Below, in pieces: positions 32,799 to 43,045 of a stretch of DNA of 64,000 nt. Positions within the stretch are counted from its first letter, which is position 1. Each line of letters starts with the position of its first letter. Where the stretch lies: assembly GCA_933228675.1 (NCBI GenBank), contig OW121741.1, positions 112,400,361-112,464,360 of the forward strand, given 5' to 3'. Made by a program: the position numbers and the translations under genes. The DNA comes from Stomorhina lunata (Eukaryota > Arthropoda > Insecta > Diptera > Rhiniidae). The notes under the pieces are model-generated. The model had not been told where the DNA came from. It searched no databases and saw nothing but the letters and a program-made list of their open reading frames with translations.

Positions 32799-35798
32799 TT
32801 AATTGTTTGCTGTTCCACTCGATTCAATTATTTGATCTTGCTTACGTGTTAATTCTGTCTCCCTCAGCTTGTTCATAATGTAGATTATATATCTATTTAC
32901 TGCTATCCAGTTGTCTTCTGTTTTTACCATAACATGGATTATGTTGCTTGCACTGAGTCTTTCACCAACGTATGATTCCAAACTACTCCTATTGGTGTTA
33001 AACCTGGGACATTTGAATACGACATGTTCGGCATTTTCGTCTTCATCGAGACATTGAGGACACCTTGGAGAGTAGTCTCGACCGAAGCGGTATAAATAGC
33101 TTCTAAATCCTCCGTGTCCAGTTAGAAATTGGGTCAGGTAGAAGTTGACCTCGCCGTGACGCCTACTTAACCATATTTCTATATTTGGGATAAGTTTAAA
33201 GGTCCAGCGTCCTTTAGTTGAGTTCTGCCATCTTATTTGCCACTCCATCATTGCTTTCCGATGTTCGATTTTGTATATATCTTTTTTTGAAACCTCTGGG
33301 CTCGCTTTTCGTGCTTTATACATGTCAGATGTTTCTTTAGCTTTTATATCTATTGGCATTATTCCTGCTATCACACTTGAAGCTTCTACTGAGACAGTAC
33401 GAAAAGCGCTGCATACTCTAAGGCAACCCCTTCTATGTATTGAAGTCATACTACTTTTGGATGTTTTTGACAAAGCCTGTTCCCATACGGGTGCTCCATA
33501 GAGAATAATAGAGTTAGATACCTTAGAGATAAGTACTCTCCGGCTCTGGCGTGGTCCGCCAATGTTGGGCATCATTCTAGCGAGTGCGTTTGCTACGTTG
33601 GATGCTTTTTTGCATGAGTAATCAGCGTTCCTTTTAAAATTAAGGCGATCGTCTATCATAATTCCTAAATACTTAATTGCTTCTGACGATGTGATAGTTG
33701 TTTTGCCTACTTTTATGGAGAAAGTTTCTCTTTTCCTTTTTCCACTAATGAGCACAGCTTCAGTTTTATGTTCTGCCAATTTTAAATTCATGCTGATCAG
33801 CCAGTTTATAATGGTTCTGATAGTTTCATTTGAATATATCACAACATCCTCCAGTACTTGCGCTGTAACTACGATTGCCACATCATCTGCGAATCCTACA
33901 ACCGTTGCTTCCTCCGGTATGTTTAGGCTAAAGATGCCATTATACATAACGTTCCAGAGCAACGGTCCTAAGACCGATCCTTGGGGAACTCCTGATGTAA
34001 TATTATAGTTTTCGATACCTTCATCAGTTTCGTATGTAAGTATTCTATTGGAGAAGTAGTCTTTTATAATTCGAATAAGATATTCTGGAACGTTTAATCT
34101 ACGTAATGACATCATTATTTGCTTCCATCCAGCAGAGTTGAAGGCATTTCTAATGTCTAGAGTGATGACTGCACAGTATTTTTTTTGCTTTCTTTTACCA
34201 CTAATAGCTTTTCTGGCAAGTTCTATGACGAAGTTGGCTGCATCTATTGTTGATCTTGTTCGTCTAAATCCGAACTGCCTATGGGAAAGTCCATCCGCAG
34301 CTTCGACCGCATCTAAAAGCTTCGTATATATTATTCTTTCTAGGCATTTTCCTATTGTATCAAGCAAGCATATTGGTCTGTATGACTGTGGCTCGCCAAG
34401 AGTTTTTCCCGGTTTTGGAATAAGAATTAGCTTTTGCTTTTTCCATCTATCAGGGAACGTTCCATTTTTGAGACAATTTTCGAACAGTCTGGCAAAAATT
34501 TCCGGTCTCGTCTTAAGAGCACATTTTAAAGCTTTATTAGGAATAAGATCTAAGCCGGGGGCCTTCCTATCTCCTATTTTTGGGCAAAGACCTGAAATTT
34601 CCTCATTAGATATAACTATTTCTTCGTTCTGTATAGGTATTGGTTGCAATTCTGTATACGGCTCGCCTTCTGGGAATAATGATGTGACAATTTCCTTTAT
34701 CAGGACAGGACACGTAATTTGAGCAGACTTGTTTCCCTTTAACTTCGACATTACCACACGATATGCACTACCCCATGGGTTCTTATCTGCCTCATTACAT
34801 AGAAGCTTAAAGCATTGCGCTTTACTCTGTTTTATAGCTTGCTGTAAGCATTTTCTTCCTTCGAGATATGTAGTTCTTTTTTCATCAAAGTCCCTTCTTC
34901 CTCTACTTCTTTGGAATTTTCTTCTATATTTTAAACATTCCTTTCTTAGTTGTGCTATGTCGCTATTCCACCAGTAGTTTTCCTTCCTATTCTGGGTCGA
35001 ACGCTTCCTTGGCATAGATGCGTCACAGGCTGTTTTTAAGGCTTCTGCAATTTGGTTCGCCATATCAGATACAGAATTTTCTTCAATGTGTTGAGAAGAG
35101 AATGTTTCTATAAATGATTCTTGATCAAGTTTGTCTTTCCCCCATCCTTGAAATTTTAGTTTTCTTGAAATTTCATGTCTTCTGCTCTCCGGGTTTATAG
35201 TGAAAACAATGGCTTGGTGATCGCTATGCGTGTAAAGTTCGCTTACTTGCCACTCCATATTTCTACATAAACTAGTAGATACGAATGTTAAATCAACAAT
35301 TGAATCATATCTTGGTCCTCTAAAAGTTGGTGTGTCTCCCTTGTTCGCAAGCACCATATCAAGTCGTGAGAAAGCATCCAGCAGAATTGAGCCTATAGTA
35401 TTAGTTAGGCGACTTCCCCAATCAACGGCCCAGGCGTTAAAATCCCCTCCGATAATGGTTGGTTTATGGTCAACAGCATCGTTTACTAAGTTTTCAATTA
35501 TTTTTTCGAATTCATCAATAGAAATATTTGGCGAGATATAGCAGCTGTACACAAAAATGCCTCCTATTTTTGCTCTGACGTAGCCTTCTTGCGCTTGTTT
35601 CATACCTTGCTCTATAGCTTTATTTCCACATGCCCAAACCGCAGATCTACCCGATGAGTCGGTTTCCCACACGTTTTTTTCGAGGTTTTTGTATTGCTCT
35701 GATATTATTGCCACATCTATTTTTAGCTCATATATGGTCTGTGCTAGTAGATCCTGAGCAGCTATACAGTGATTTGTATTAAGCTGTATAAACTTCAT
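32799..35798 (-). CDS. R1-clade LINE ORF2: endonuclease-reverse transcriptase, copy 2
   Basis: 999 residues, identical in sequence to the ORF2 at 25337-28336, with all endonuclease motifs (SEQY, GGDFNAW, SDHQ), the reverse transcriptase FADD box and the C-terminal CCHC knuckle present. It begins in the ATGA overlap with ORF1 at 35795-35798. Complete identity of a 3-kb coding region in two copies means the duplication is very young, or that the copies are kept alike by gene conversion, or that the assembly has duplicated a single locus. If expressed it would have the same activity as copy 1. Confidence 0.96.
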   Translation of the reverse strand: MKFIQLNTNHCIAAQDLLAQTIYELKIDVAIISEQYKNLEKNVWETDSSGRSAVWACGNKAIEQGMKQAQEGYVRAKIGGIFVYSCYISPNISIDEFEKIIENLVNDAVDHKPTIIGGDFNAWAVDWGSRLTNTIGSILLDAFSRLDMVLANKGDTPTFRGPRYDSIVDLTFVSTSLCRNMEWQVSELYTHSDHQAIVFTINPESRRHEISRKLKFQGWGKDKLDQESFIETFSSQHIEENSVSDMANQIAEALKTACDASMPRKRSTQNRKENYWWNSDIAQLRKECLKYRRKFQRSRGRRDFDEKRTTYLEGRKCLQQAIKQSKAQCFKLLCNEADKNPWGSAYRVVMSKLKGNKSAQITCPVLIKEIVTSLFPEGEPYTELQPIPIQNEEIVISNEEISGLCPKIGDRKAPGLDLIPNKALKCALKTRPEIFARLFENCLKNGTFPDRWKKQKLILIPKPGKTLGEPQSYRPICLLDTIGKCLERIIYTKLLDAVEAADGLSHRQFGFRRTRSTIDAANFVIELARKAISGKRKQKKYCAVITLDIRNAFNSAGWKQIMMSLRRLNVPEYLIRIIKDYFSNRILTYETDEGIENYNITSGVPQGSVLGPLLWNVMYNGIFSLNIPEEATVVGFADDVAIVVTAQVLEDVVIYSNETIRTIINWLISMNLKLAEHKTEAVLISGKRKRETFSIKVGKTTITSSEAIKYLGIMIDDRLNFKRNADYSCKKASNVANALARMMPNIGGPRQSRRVLISKVSNSIILYGAPVWEQALSKTSKSSMTSIHRRGCLRVCSAFRTVSVEASSVIAGIMPIDIKAKETSDMYKARKASPEVSKKDIYKIEHRKAMMEWQIRWQNSTKGRWTFKLIPNIEIWLSRRHGEVNFYLTQFLTGHGGFRSYLYRFGRDYSPRCPQCLDEDENAEHVVFKCPRFNTNRSSLESYVGERLSASNIIHVMVKTEDNWIAVNRYIIYIMNKLRETELTRKQDQIIESSGTANN
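35795..35798 (-). promoter_or_regulatory. ATGA stop-start overlap of ORF1 and ORF2, copy 2
   Basis: Same four-base overlap as in copy 1: ORF1 ends in TGA, ORF2 starts at the ATG one base earlier in the sense direction. Coupled reinitiation is the likely way ORF2 is translated. Confidence 0.8.
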
Positions 35799-37168
35799 TT
35801 TTGTCTAGTACTTAGCGCCGTCTTAAATACAGGACATCTAAAGCTTCCTGCGATATGTTTCAGTTCGCTTCTTCCTCTTGACTTACACAACATGCAGCAA
35901 GGTTCGGCTGTGCAGTCCCTTACAAAGTGGCCTTCACGACCACACTTTAGACAGTATTTTGATCTATCAATTTCGGATTCACAGAATTTGGAAATGTGAC
36001 CAAAATCTAAGCACCTAAAACACTTAGTAAGTTTTATTGACTCTCTTATTCGGCATATAGACCAACCGACTTTTATTCTATTTAGCATAAGCGCTTTCTT
36101 TGCGATATCTGCTGGGAGAATAATTGTAGCAGTCTGTGTTCCGCCGTAAGCCTTACGGATTGACTTAACTATTGATTCGCTAAACTCGGGTACCTCTAGT
36201 TCTTTTGCAAAGGCTTGACATATTTCCGTCTTCGTCGTGATATCATCCATATCTTTACACAGTATACTCATCTCGTCCCTTCTTGTTTTGACGTCTACTG
36301 TTCCTTGAAGGACTGTTTCAATTTTATCGTTAAACTTGTCTGTTTTGCTGCTTTTCGTTTTCAGTTCAAGGAGAATATCTCCTTTCTGGGATCTGCGCAC
36401 TTTATTAACTTGGTCACCCAGTTCCTTTAATTCTGGATCTGACCTTAGCTTCTTAAGTATATCAGCATATGATATGTCACCTTTGGCGGATATTATCATT
36501 GTGTCCGGCCTTATTTTCGGGGGTCTTTGTTTCTTTCTACTTTTTGCCAAAATCCATTCTCCATCTACATTTTGGCCTCCAGTTGCGCCATCTTCGTCTA
36601 GGATTTCCGTTTCTCGTAAGACCTGAGAAAATTGTTTTATTCTTTTGGGAGTCGACATTTTTGGTACCGCTGTATCATCCACGTTGCGTTTGGGCTCTCT
36701 CCTGGATGGCCATACCGTTGGAGATGTTTGGGAGGCTCGGTCAACCTGGATGTGCTCTATCACTTCTTCCTTTTCTCTCCTTTCCTCACGTGCCTTATCA
36801 TACATGGACCTTATTGCTCTGACTTGATCCTTAATGGCGTGGTGGACATTGTTTTTACCTTTGAAATAGTTCATTAAAGTACTTATAAGATTACCTAGTT
36901 CAGAGAAAGCTTCAGTCTTTTGGACATTATTTCCTTCACTGGTAATTTGTTGGGTATCATCTCTCGTGGAGCTAGATTCTGGAGGTGTTCTTTTCAAAGC
37001 AGAACTCCTGCTGAATGGATTTAACTGCATGTTGTTTGCAGTAATCACAGATTCTCTAGAGAAGCTGGTGACTGGGGTGAAATAATGTTCCAACCCAGCG
37101 ATTTGTTGACTGGAGGTTTCTTCTCTTCGCTCCTGTTGGTTGCTGGTTTTGGTATTTTTTAGACTCAT
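35795..37168 (-). CDS. R1-clade LINE ORF1: Gag-like RNA-binding protein, copy 2
   Basis: 457 residues, identical to the ORF1 at 28333-29706 apart from Val163 in place of Met163, caused by one transition at 36682. The change lies in a polar stretch outside the helical segment and the three zinc knuckles (residues 383-445), so no loss of function is expected. The start codon follows the same A-rich leader. Because Met163 is absent here, an internal start at that residue is not a conserved feature. Confidence 0.95.
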   Translation of the reverse strand: MSLKNTKTSNQQERREETSSQQIAGLEHYFTPVTSFSRESVITANNMQLNPFSRSSALKRTPPESSSTRDDTQQITSEGNNVQKTEAFSELGNLISTLMNYFKGKNNVHHAIKDQVRAIRSMYDKAREERREKEEVIEHIQVDRASQTSPTVWPSRREPKRNVDDTAVPKMSTPKRIKQFSQVLRETEILDEDGATGGQNVDGEWILAKSRKKQRPPKIRPDTMIISAKGDISYADILKKLRSDPELKELGDQVNKVRRSQKGDILLELKTKSSKTDKFNDKIETVLQGTVDVKTRRDEMSILCKDMDDITTKTEICQAFAKELEVPEFSESIVKSIRKAYGGTQTATIILPADIAKKALMLNRIKVGWSICRIRESIKLTKCFRCLDFGHISKFCESEIDRSKYCLKCGREGHFVRDCTAEPCCMLCKSRGRSELKHIAGSFRCPVFKTALSTRQK

Positions 37169-37201
37169 GTCTTCACTTTTATAAGTCTGTATATGTATAG
37201 A

Positions 37202-37384
37202 AAATTTTTTGTTTTAATATATTTTTTTGTATTTATTTTTTTTTTTTTTTTTTAATTTTCATTTTTTTTTTTGTTTTTTTTTTTTTTTTTTTTGTTTTTT
37301 TTTTTTTTTTTTTTTATATTTTTTTTTATTTTAATTTTTTTTTTTTTTTTATTTTAATTTTAAATTTTTTTTTATTTTTTTTAA
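37202..37384 (-). promoter_or_regulatory. A-rich leader in the LINE 5' UTR, copy 2
   Basis: Counterpart of 29740-29922, with the same pattern of T runs on the plus strand and the same total length, again ending about 34 nt before the ORF1 ATG. Confidence 0.7.
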
Positions 37385-37919
37385 GGATTTGATTTTTATA
37401 GATTTGATTTCCGCAATTTAAACAATAGTAAATACAGGAATCAAGAAAACAAGTTCAATATAGTAGCACGGACATACACCACAGATCTATCGTAGTAACG
37501 ACAGGAATTATCGTAGTAACGACATAAACCAATAAATAGTTTCGAAGTTACGACGTGTGGTGTCGGTAATAAAAGTAGGTAGCTAGCAAATACAGGAATC
37601 AGGAGTTTGGAAGGTTTGCAATAAATCGGAGTATATTAAAGAATAGCTGATTTTAAAACGTAACTTTAAATACTTTAAAATGCACCAAAACAAGTAAACA
37701 AATTGTTGTTGTATTGTATGATGACTATTGATTTTAGTTTTGTTTTCTTAGCTAAACGATGTGGTTAATTTAAGGTTTCACTTGCACCAATAGTTTTATC
37801 AACAAATTAATTGTTTTTTCTTTTTTTTGTAATTTTTAACTTTCAAAAACACTAAAATTTTAATAAAAAACTGAAGAGCGATCTAACAACACGTCGAATG
37901 TGATACACTGTTTCCAACC
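37385..37919 (-). other. Distal 5' UTR of the LINE, copy 2
   Basis: Counterpart of 29923-30457 with the same two pairs of short direct repeats. It joins the satellite at CCAACC|GTCTTAGTC. Confidence 0.6.
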
Positions 37920-40361
37920 GTCTTAGTCTTAGTCTATGTCTTAGTCTATGTCTTAGTCTATGTCTTAGTCTATGTCTTAGTCTATGTCTTAGTCTATGTC
38001 TTAGTCTATGTCTTAGTCTATGTCTTAGTCTATGTCTTAGTCTATGTCTTAGTCTATGTCTTAGTCTATGTCTTAGCCTATGTCTTAGTCCATGTCTTAG
38101 TCTATGTCTTAGTCTATGTCTTAGTCTATGTCTTAGTCTATGTCTTAGTCTATGTCTTAGTCTATGTCTTAGTCTATGTCTTAGTCTATGTCTTAGTCTA
38201 TGTCTTAGTCTATGTCTTAGTCTATGTCTTAGTCTATGTCTTAGTCTATGTCTTAGTCTATGTCTTAGTCTATGTCTTAGTCTATGTCTTAGTCTATGTG
38301 TTAGTCTATGTCTTAGTCTATGTCTTAGTCTATGTCTTAATCTATGTCTCAGTCTATGTCTTAGTCTATGTCTTAGTCTCTGTCTTAGTCTATGTCTTAG
38401 TCTATGTCTTAGTCTATGTCTTAGTCTATGTCTTAGTCTATGTCTTAGTCTATGTCTTAGTCTATGTCTTAGTCTATATCTTAGTCTATGTCTTAGTCTA
38501 TGTCTAAGTCTATGTCTTAGTCTATGTCTTAGTCTATGTTTTAGTCTATGACTTATTCTATGTCTTTGTCTTTTTCTTGGTTTATGTCTTAGTCTATGTC
38601 TTAGTCTATGTCTTAGTCTATGTCTTAGTCTATGTCTTAGTCTATGTCTTAGTCTATGTCTTAGTCTATGTCTTAGTCTATGTCTTAGTCTATGTCTTAG
38701 TCTATGTCTTAGTCTATGTCTTAGTCTATGTCTTAGTCTATGTCTTAGTCTATGTCTTAGTCTATGTCTTAGTCTATGTCTTAGTCTATGTCTTAGTCTA
38801 TGTCTTAGTCAATATCTTAGTCTATGTCTAAGTCTATGTCTTTGTCTTTTTCTTGGTTTATGTCTTAGTCTATGTCTTATTCTATGTCTTAGTCTATGTC
38901 TTATTCTATGTCTTAGTCTATGTCTTAGTCTATGTCTTAGGCTATGTCTTAGGCTATGTCTTAGTCTATGTCTTTGTCTATGTCTTAGTCTATGTCTTAG
39001 TCTATGTCTTAGTCTATGTCTTAGTCTATGTCTTAGTCTATGTCTTAGTCTATGTCTTAGTCTATGTCTAAGTCTATGTCTTAGTCTATGTCTTAGTCTA
39101 TGTCTTAGTCTATATCTTAGACTATGTCTTAGTCTATGTCTTAGTCTATGTCTTAGTCTATGTCTTAGTCTATGTCTTAGTCTATGTCTTAGTCTATGTC
39201 TTAGTCTATTTCTTAGTCTATATCTTACTCTATGTCTTAGTCTATGTCTTAGTCTATGTCTTAGTCTATGTCTTAGTCTATGTCCTAGTCTATATCTTAG
39301 TCTATGTCTAAGTCTATGTCTTTGTCTTTTTCTTGGTTTAAGTCTTATTCTATGTCTTATTCTATGTCTTATTCTATGTCTTAGTCTATGTCTTAGTCTA
39401 TGTCTTAGTCTATGTCTTAGTCTATGTCTTAGTCTATGTCTTAGTCTACGTCTTAGTCCATATCTTAGTCTATGTCTTAGTCTATGTCTTAGTCTATGTC
39501 GTAGTCTATGTCTTAGTCTATGTCTTAGTCTATTTCTTAGTCTATGTCTTAGTCTATGTCTTTGTCTATGTCTTAGTCTATGTCTTAGTCTATGTCTTAG
39601 TCTATGTCTTAGTCAATATCTTAGTCTATGTCTATGTCTAAGTCTATGTCTTTGCCTTTTCTTGGTTTATGTCTTAACCTATGTTATATTCTATGTCTTA
39701 GTCTATTTCTTAGTCTATGTCTTAGTCTATGTCTTAGTCTATGTCTTAGTCTATGTTTTAGTCTATGTCTTAGTCTATGTCTTAGTCTATGTCTTAGTCT
39801 ATGTCTTAGTCTATGTCTTAGTCTATGTCTTAGTCTATGTCTTAGTCTATGTCTTAGTCTATGTCTTAGTCTATGTCTTAGTCTATTTCTAAGTCTATGT
39901 CTTAGTCTATGTCTTAGTCTATGTATTAGTCTATATCTTAGTTTATGTCTTAGTCTATGTCTTACTCTATGTCTTAGTCTATGTCTTAGTCTATGTCTTA
40001 GTCTATGTCTTAGTCTATGTCTTAGTCTATGTCTTAGTCTATGTCTTAGTCTATGTCTTAGTCTATGTCTTAGTCTATATCTTAGTCTATGTCTTAGTCT
40101 ATGTCTTAGTCTATATCTTAGTCTATGTCTAAGTCTATGTCTACGTCTACGTCTAAGTCTATGTCTTTGTCTTTTTCTTGGTCCATGTCTTAGTCTATGT
40201 GTTAGTCTATATCTTAGTCTATGTCTTATTCTATGTCTAAGTCTATGTCTTAGTCTATATCTTAGTCTATGTCTTATTCTATGTCTTAGTCTATGTCTAT
40301 GTCTTAGTCTAAGTCTTAGTCTATGTCTTAGTCTATCTCTTAGTCTATATCTTAGTCTACG
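37920..40361. repeat. 12-bp satellite with higher-order structure, block 3
   Basis: About 2.4 kb of TCTATGTCTTAG units continuing the pattern of block 2: AGCC and CCATG variants near 38078-38093, TCTCTGTC near 38379, CTTTGTCTTTTTCTTGG near 38566, 38842 and 39320, GTCAATATC near 38811 and 39614. The last 700 bases diverge from the other blocks: the AACCTATGTTATATTC variant is new, and no CCTAG...TCTTCGTC marker or third LINE follows. The array fades out with increasingly irregular units at about 40361. Confidence 0.96.
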
Positions 40362-41960
40362 TTTGTAATGTATGTAATCTTAGTTTTGATATCAATAGAT
40401 ATGTATGAGTAGTAGTATAACATTTCCGGTTCCCCTTACCTACAATATAAAACATTTAAGTCAAAAAGAATATCAAATTGAACCAAACAAAAACTACACC
40501 AACACATTTCCAAGCCAATCTGGCAGTCAAATACTCAAAGGAATTGCTATAAACAGGTACAATTGAATCCTTGTTATTAATATTTTTTATATTTTTGTTC
40601 CCAATAAAATTATATCAATAACTAAAAGTGCGAGCAAAACATCATTAAAGGTATGACTTTTTACGAGTATTTGTTATTATTTACCCTTATTTTTTATTGT
40701 TTAAACGTATACAACTTTAGCTGATTTGTTTTATTGAATTTAGAATTAAAAAAAGGTTCTAAATATAAAATCAAGAACAATCTTTGGGGTATTGCCAAAG
40801 CAATCACATTTAAAATGTAACAAAATTGAAATAAAATAAAATCACAAAACGAAACTCATACCGTCATGATGCCATAAATATTTTACTAAACAATAATATG
40901 TTCTAAATAGAGTGAATCAGGAAAAAAAAGAAGTGAAATAAGGATACGAGAGTGTTTTAATTTTACTAAGTGATTATTTTTGTTTTGTAATTCTCAAAAG
41001 GGGGAAGCAGCCGCTTATGTTTCAAATAAAAATTTATAATGGTTTTGATTATAAAAAAAATATGTGAAAATATGAAAAGTACGCGAATGTGTATATAAAG
41101 TGTTTTTCAACTTAATTTTGAATGATATTTAACTTGTCTATAACAAAAGGATCTGACATACTTTGATATGAATATCAAATCCCATATTGCACAAAAACTA
41201 ATTTTAAATTCCATATTTTAAGTGAAATTAGCACATTAGCTGATTTGAGTTAAGGAACAAAATATTATTCCCCTAACACTAATATAACAATAAATTTATA
41301 GATTTTTTTAATTTTATCTGAACTTTTGCTTAAATTAAAAATTCAATTTAGTCAGCAAAAAACCCGATAAATTCACAAACAATACCCAATTTCTAATCTC
41401 AATGAAGTAAATAGAATCTAAAATATAAAGAGCAAAAAAGATATACATATATTGTGTTCATAAATATTTACAAATCTCTTGAAAAGTTGCATGTTCATTC
41501 ATACTTGTGTCTGCATAATCAGGACATGTTGTTTATTTGTCTACTTGCCACTGTTTCCAACACATATTGGGTACATGGGGTAATGTCGAACATAAGTATG
41601 GAGAAATTTATGCATAAGTATTGAAAAACACATCAAAAACAGTCTCTAGCAAAACACATTAAATATTTCATAGTCAGATAATTATAATAAACTTAGTCTA
41701 GTTTGAAGCCTTAGACTATCTCTAAGTTTATATATTAGTCCCTGACTTAGTCTATGTCTTATTAGTATTAATATTACAAATGAAATAAATATTACTGTCA
41801 GTACTATTGTCAGTATTAGTTTATTATTACTCTCAATTTAGTACCAATTTTAGTATTAAAATTAGTATTAGTATAATAACAGTATTTATATTGTTATTGG
41901 TTTATTATTAGTTTTAATATTTTGTGTTTGTATCAGTATTAGTCTACCGATAAGTATCGC
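40362..41960. other. AT-rich spacer between 12-mer blocks
   Basis: Mostly unique AT-rich DNA. From about 41690 it turns into TTAGTATTA-like simple sequence with a few recognisable 12-mer fragments (CTTAGTCTATGTCTTATTAG at 41746-41765), a decayed edge of the next array. No coding frame of note. Confidence 0.55.
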
Positions 41961-42870
41961 TCATAGTCTATGTCTTAGTCTATGTCTATGTCTTAATCTA
42001 TGTCTTAGTCTATGTCTTAGTCTATGTCTTAGTCTATGTCTTAGTCTATGTCTTAGTCTATGTCTTAGTCTATGTCTTAGTCTATGTCTTAGTCTATGTC
42101 TTAGTCTATGTCTTAGTCTATGTCTTAGTCTATGTCTTAGTCTATGTCTTAGTCTATGTCTTAGTCTATGTCTTAGTCTATGTCTTAGTCTATGTCTTAG
42201 TCTATGTCTTAGTCTATGTCTTAGTCTATGTCTTAGTCTATGTCTTAGTCTATGTCTTAGTCTATGTCTTAGTCTATGTCTTAGTCTATGTCTTAGTCTA
42301 TGTCTTAGTCTATGTCTTAGTCTATGTCTTAGTCTATGTCTTAGTCTATGTCTTAGTCTATGTCTTAGTCTATGTCTTAGTCTATGTCTTAGTCTATGTC
42401 TTAGTCTATGTCTTAGTCTATGTCTTAGTCTATGTCTTAGTCTATGTCTTAGTCTATGTCTTAGTCTATGTCTTAGTCTATGTCTTAGTCTATGTCTTAG
42501 TCTATGTCTTAGTCTATGTCTTAGTCTATGTCTTAGTCTATGTCTTAGTCTATGTCTTAGTCTATGTCTTAGTCTATGTCTTAGTCTATGTCTTAGTCTA
42601 TGTCTTAGTCTATGTCTTAGTCTATGTCTTAGTCTATGTCTTAGTCTATGTCTTAGTCTATGTCTTAGTCTATGTCTTAGTCTATGTCTTAGTCTATGTC
42701 TTAGTCTATGTCTTAGTCTATGTCTTAGTCTATGTCTTAGTCTATGTCTTAGTCTATGTCTTAGTCTATGTCTTAGTCTATGTCTTAGTCTATGTCTTAG
42801 TCTATGTCTTAGTCTATGTCTTAGCCTATGTCTTAGTCTATTTCTAAATCCACGTCCTTATCTATGTCTT
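41961..42870. repeat. 12-bp satellite array, homogeneous block
   Basis: About 73 nearly identical copies of TCTATGTCTTAG, in the same orientation as 19507-40361 but almost free of variants between about 42000 and 42820. It therefore looks more recently expanded than the higher-order block, or was never subject to the same higher-order exchange. Confidence 0.97.
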
Positions 42871-43045
42871 AGTCTTTTTCTAAGTCTACGTCCTTATCTA
42901 TGACTTAGTCTATTTATGTCTACGTCTTAGAGTATGTCTTAGTGTGTATCTTAGTCTATGGTTAGTCTTATGTTTGTCTTAATCAATAACTTAGTCTATA
43001 TCTTAGCTTATGTCATAGTCTTTGATTGGACTTAATCTTTGTCTT
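42871..43045. repeat. Decayed right edge of the 12-bp satellite
   Basis: Units drift (CTACGTCCTTATC, TATGACTTAG, GTGTATCTTAG, CTTAATCAATAAC) until the repeat is no longer visible. Confidence 0.85.

Larger units (their letters stand above)
32620..37919 (-). mobile_element. Full-length R1-clade non-LTR retrotransposon, copy 2
   Basis: Same structure as the copy at 25166-30457, shifted by exactly 7462 bp from the 3' UTR start through the 5' end, including all homopolymer lengths in the A-rich leader. Both proteins are intact. The differences I noticed are one base at 36682 (C here, T at 29220) and a tail of 28 rather than 20 A. The same satellite variants precede the tail in both copies, and the 5' junction (CCAACCGTCTTAGTCTTAG) is the same. 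Two independent insertions would not share these, so the second copy arose by duplication of insert plus satellite. Confidence 0.95.

Noticed and set aside
32620..37919. Second, independent retrotransposition of the LINE
   Set aside because: The same junction, same satellite variants upstream and constant 7462-bp offset point to duplication of a single insertion.
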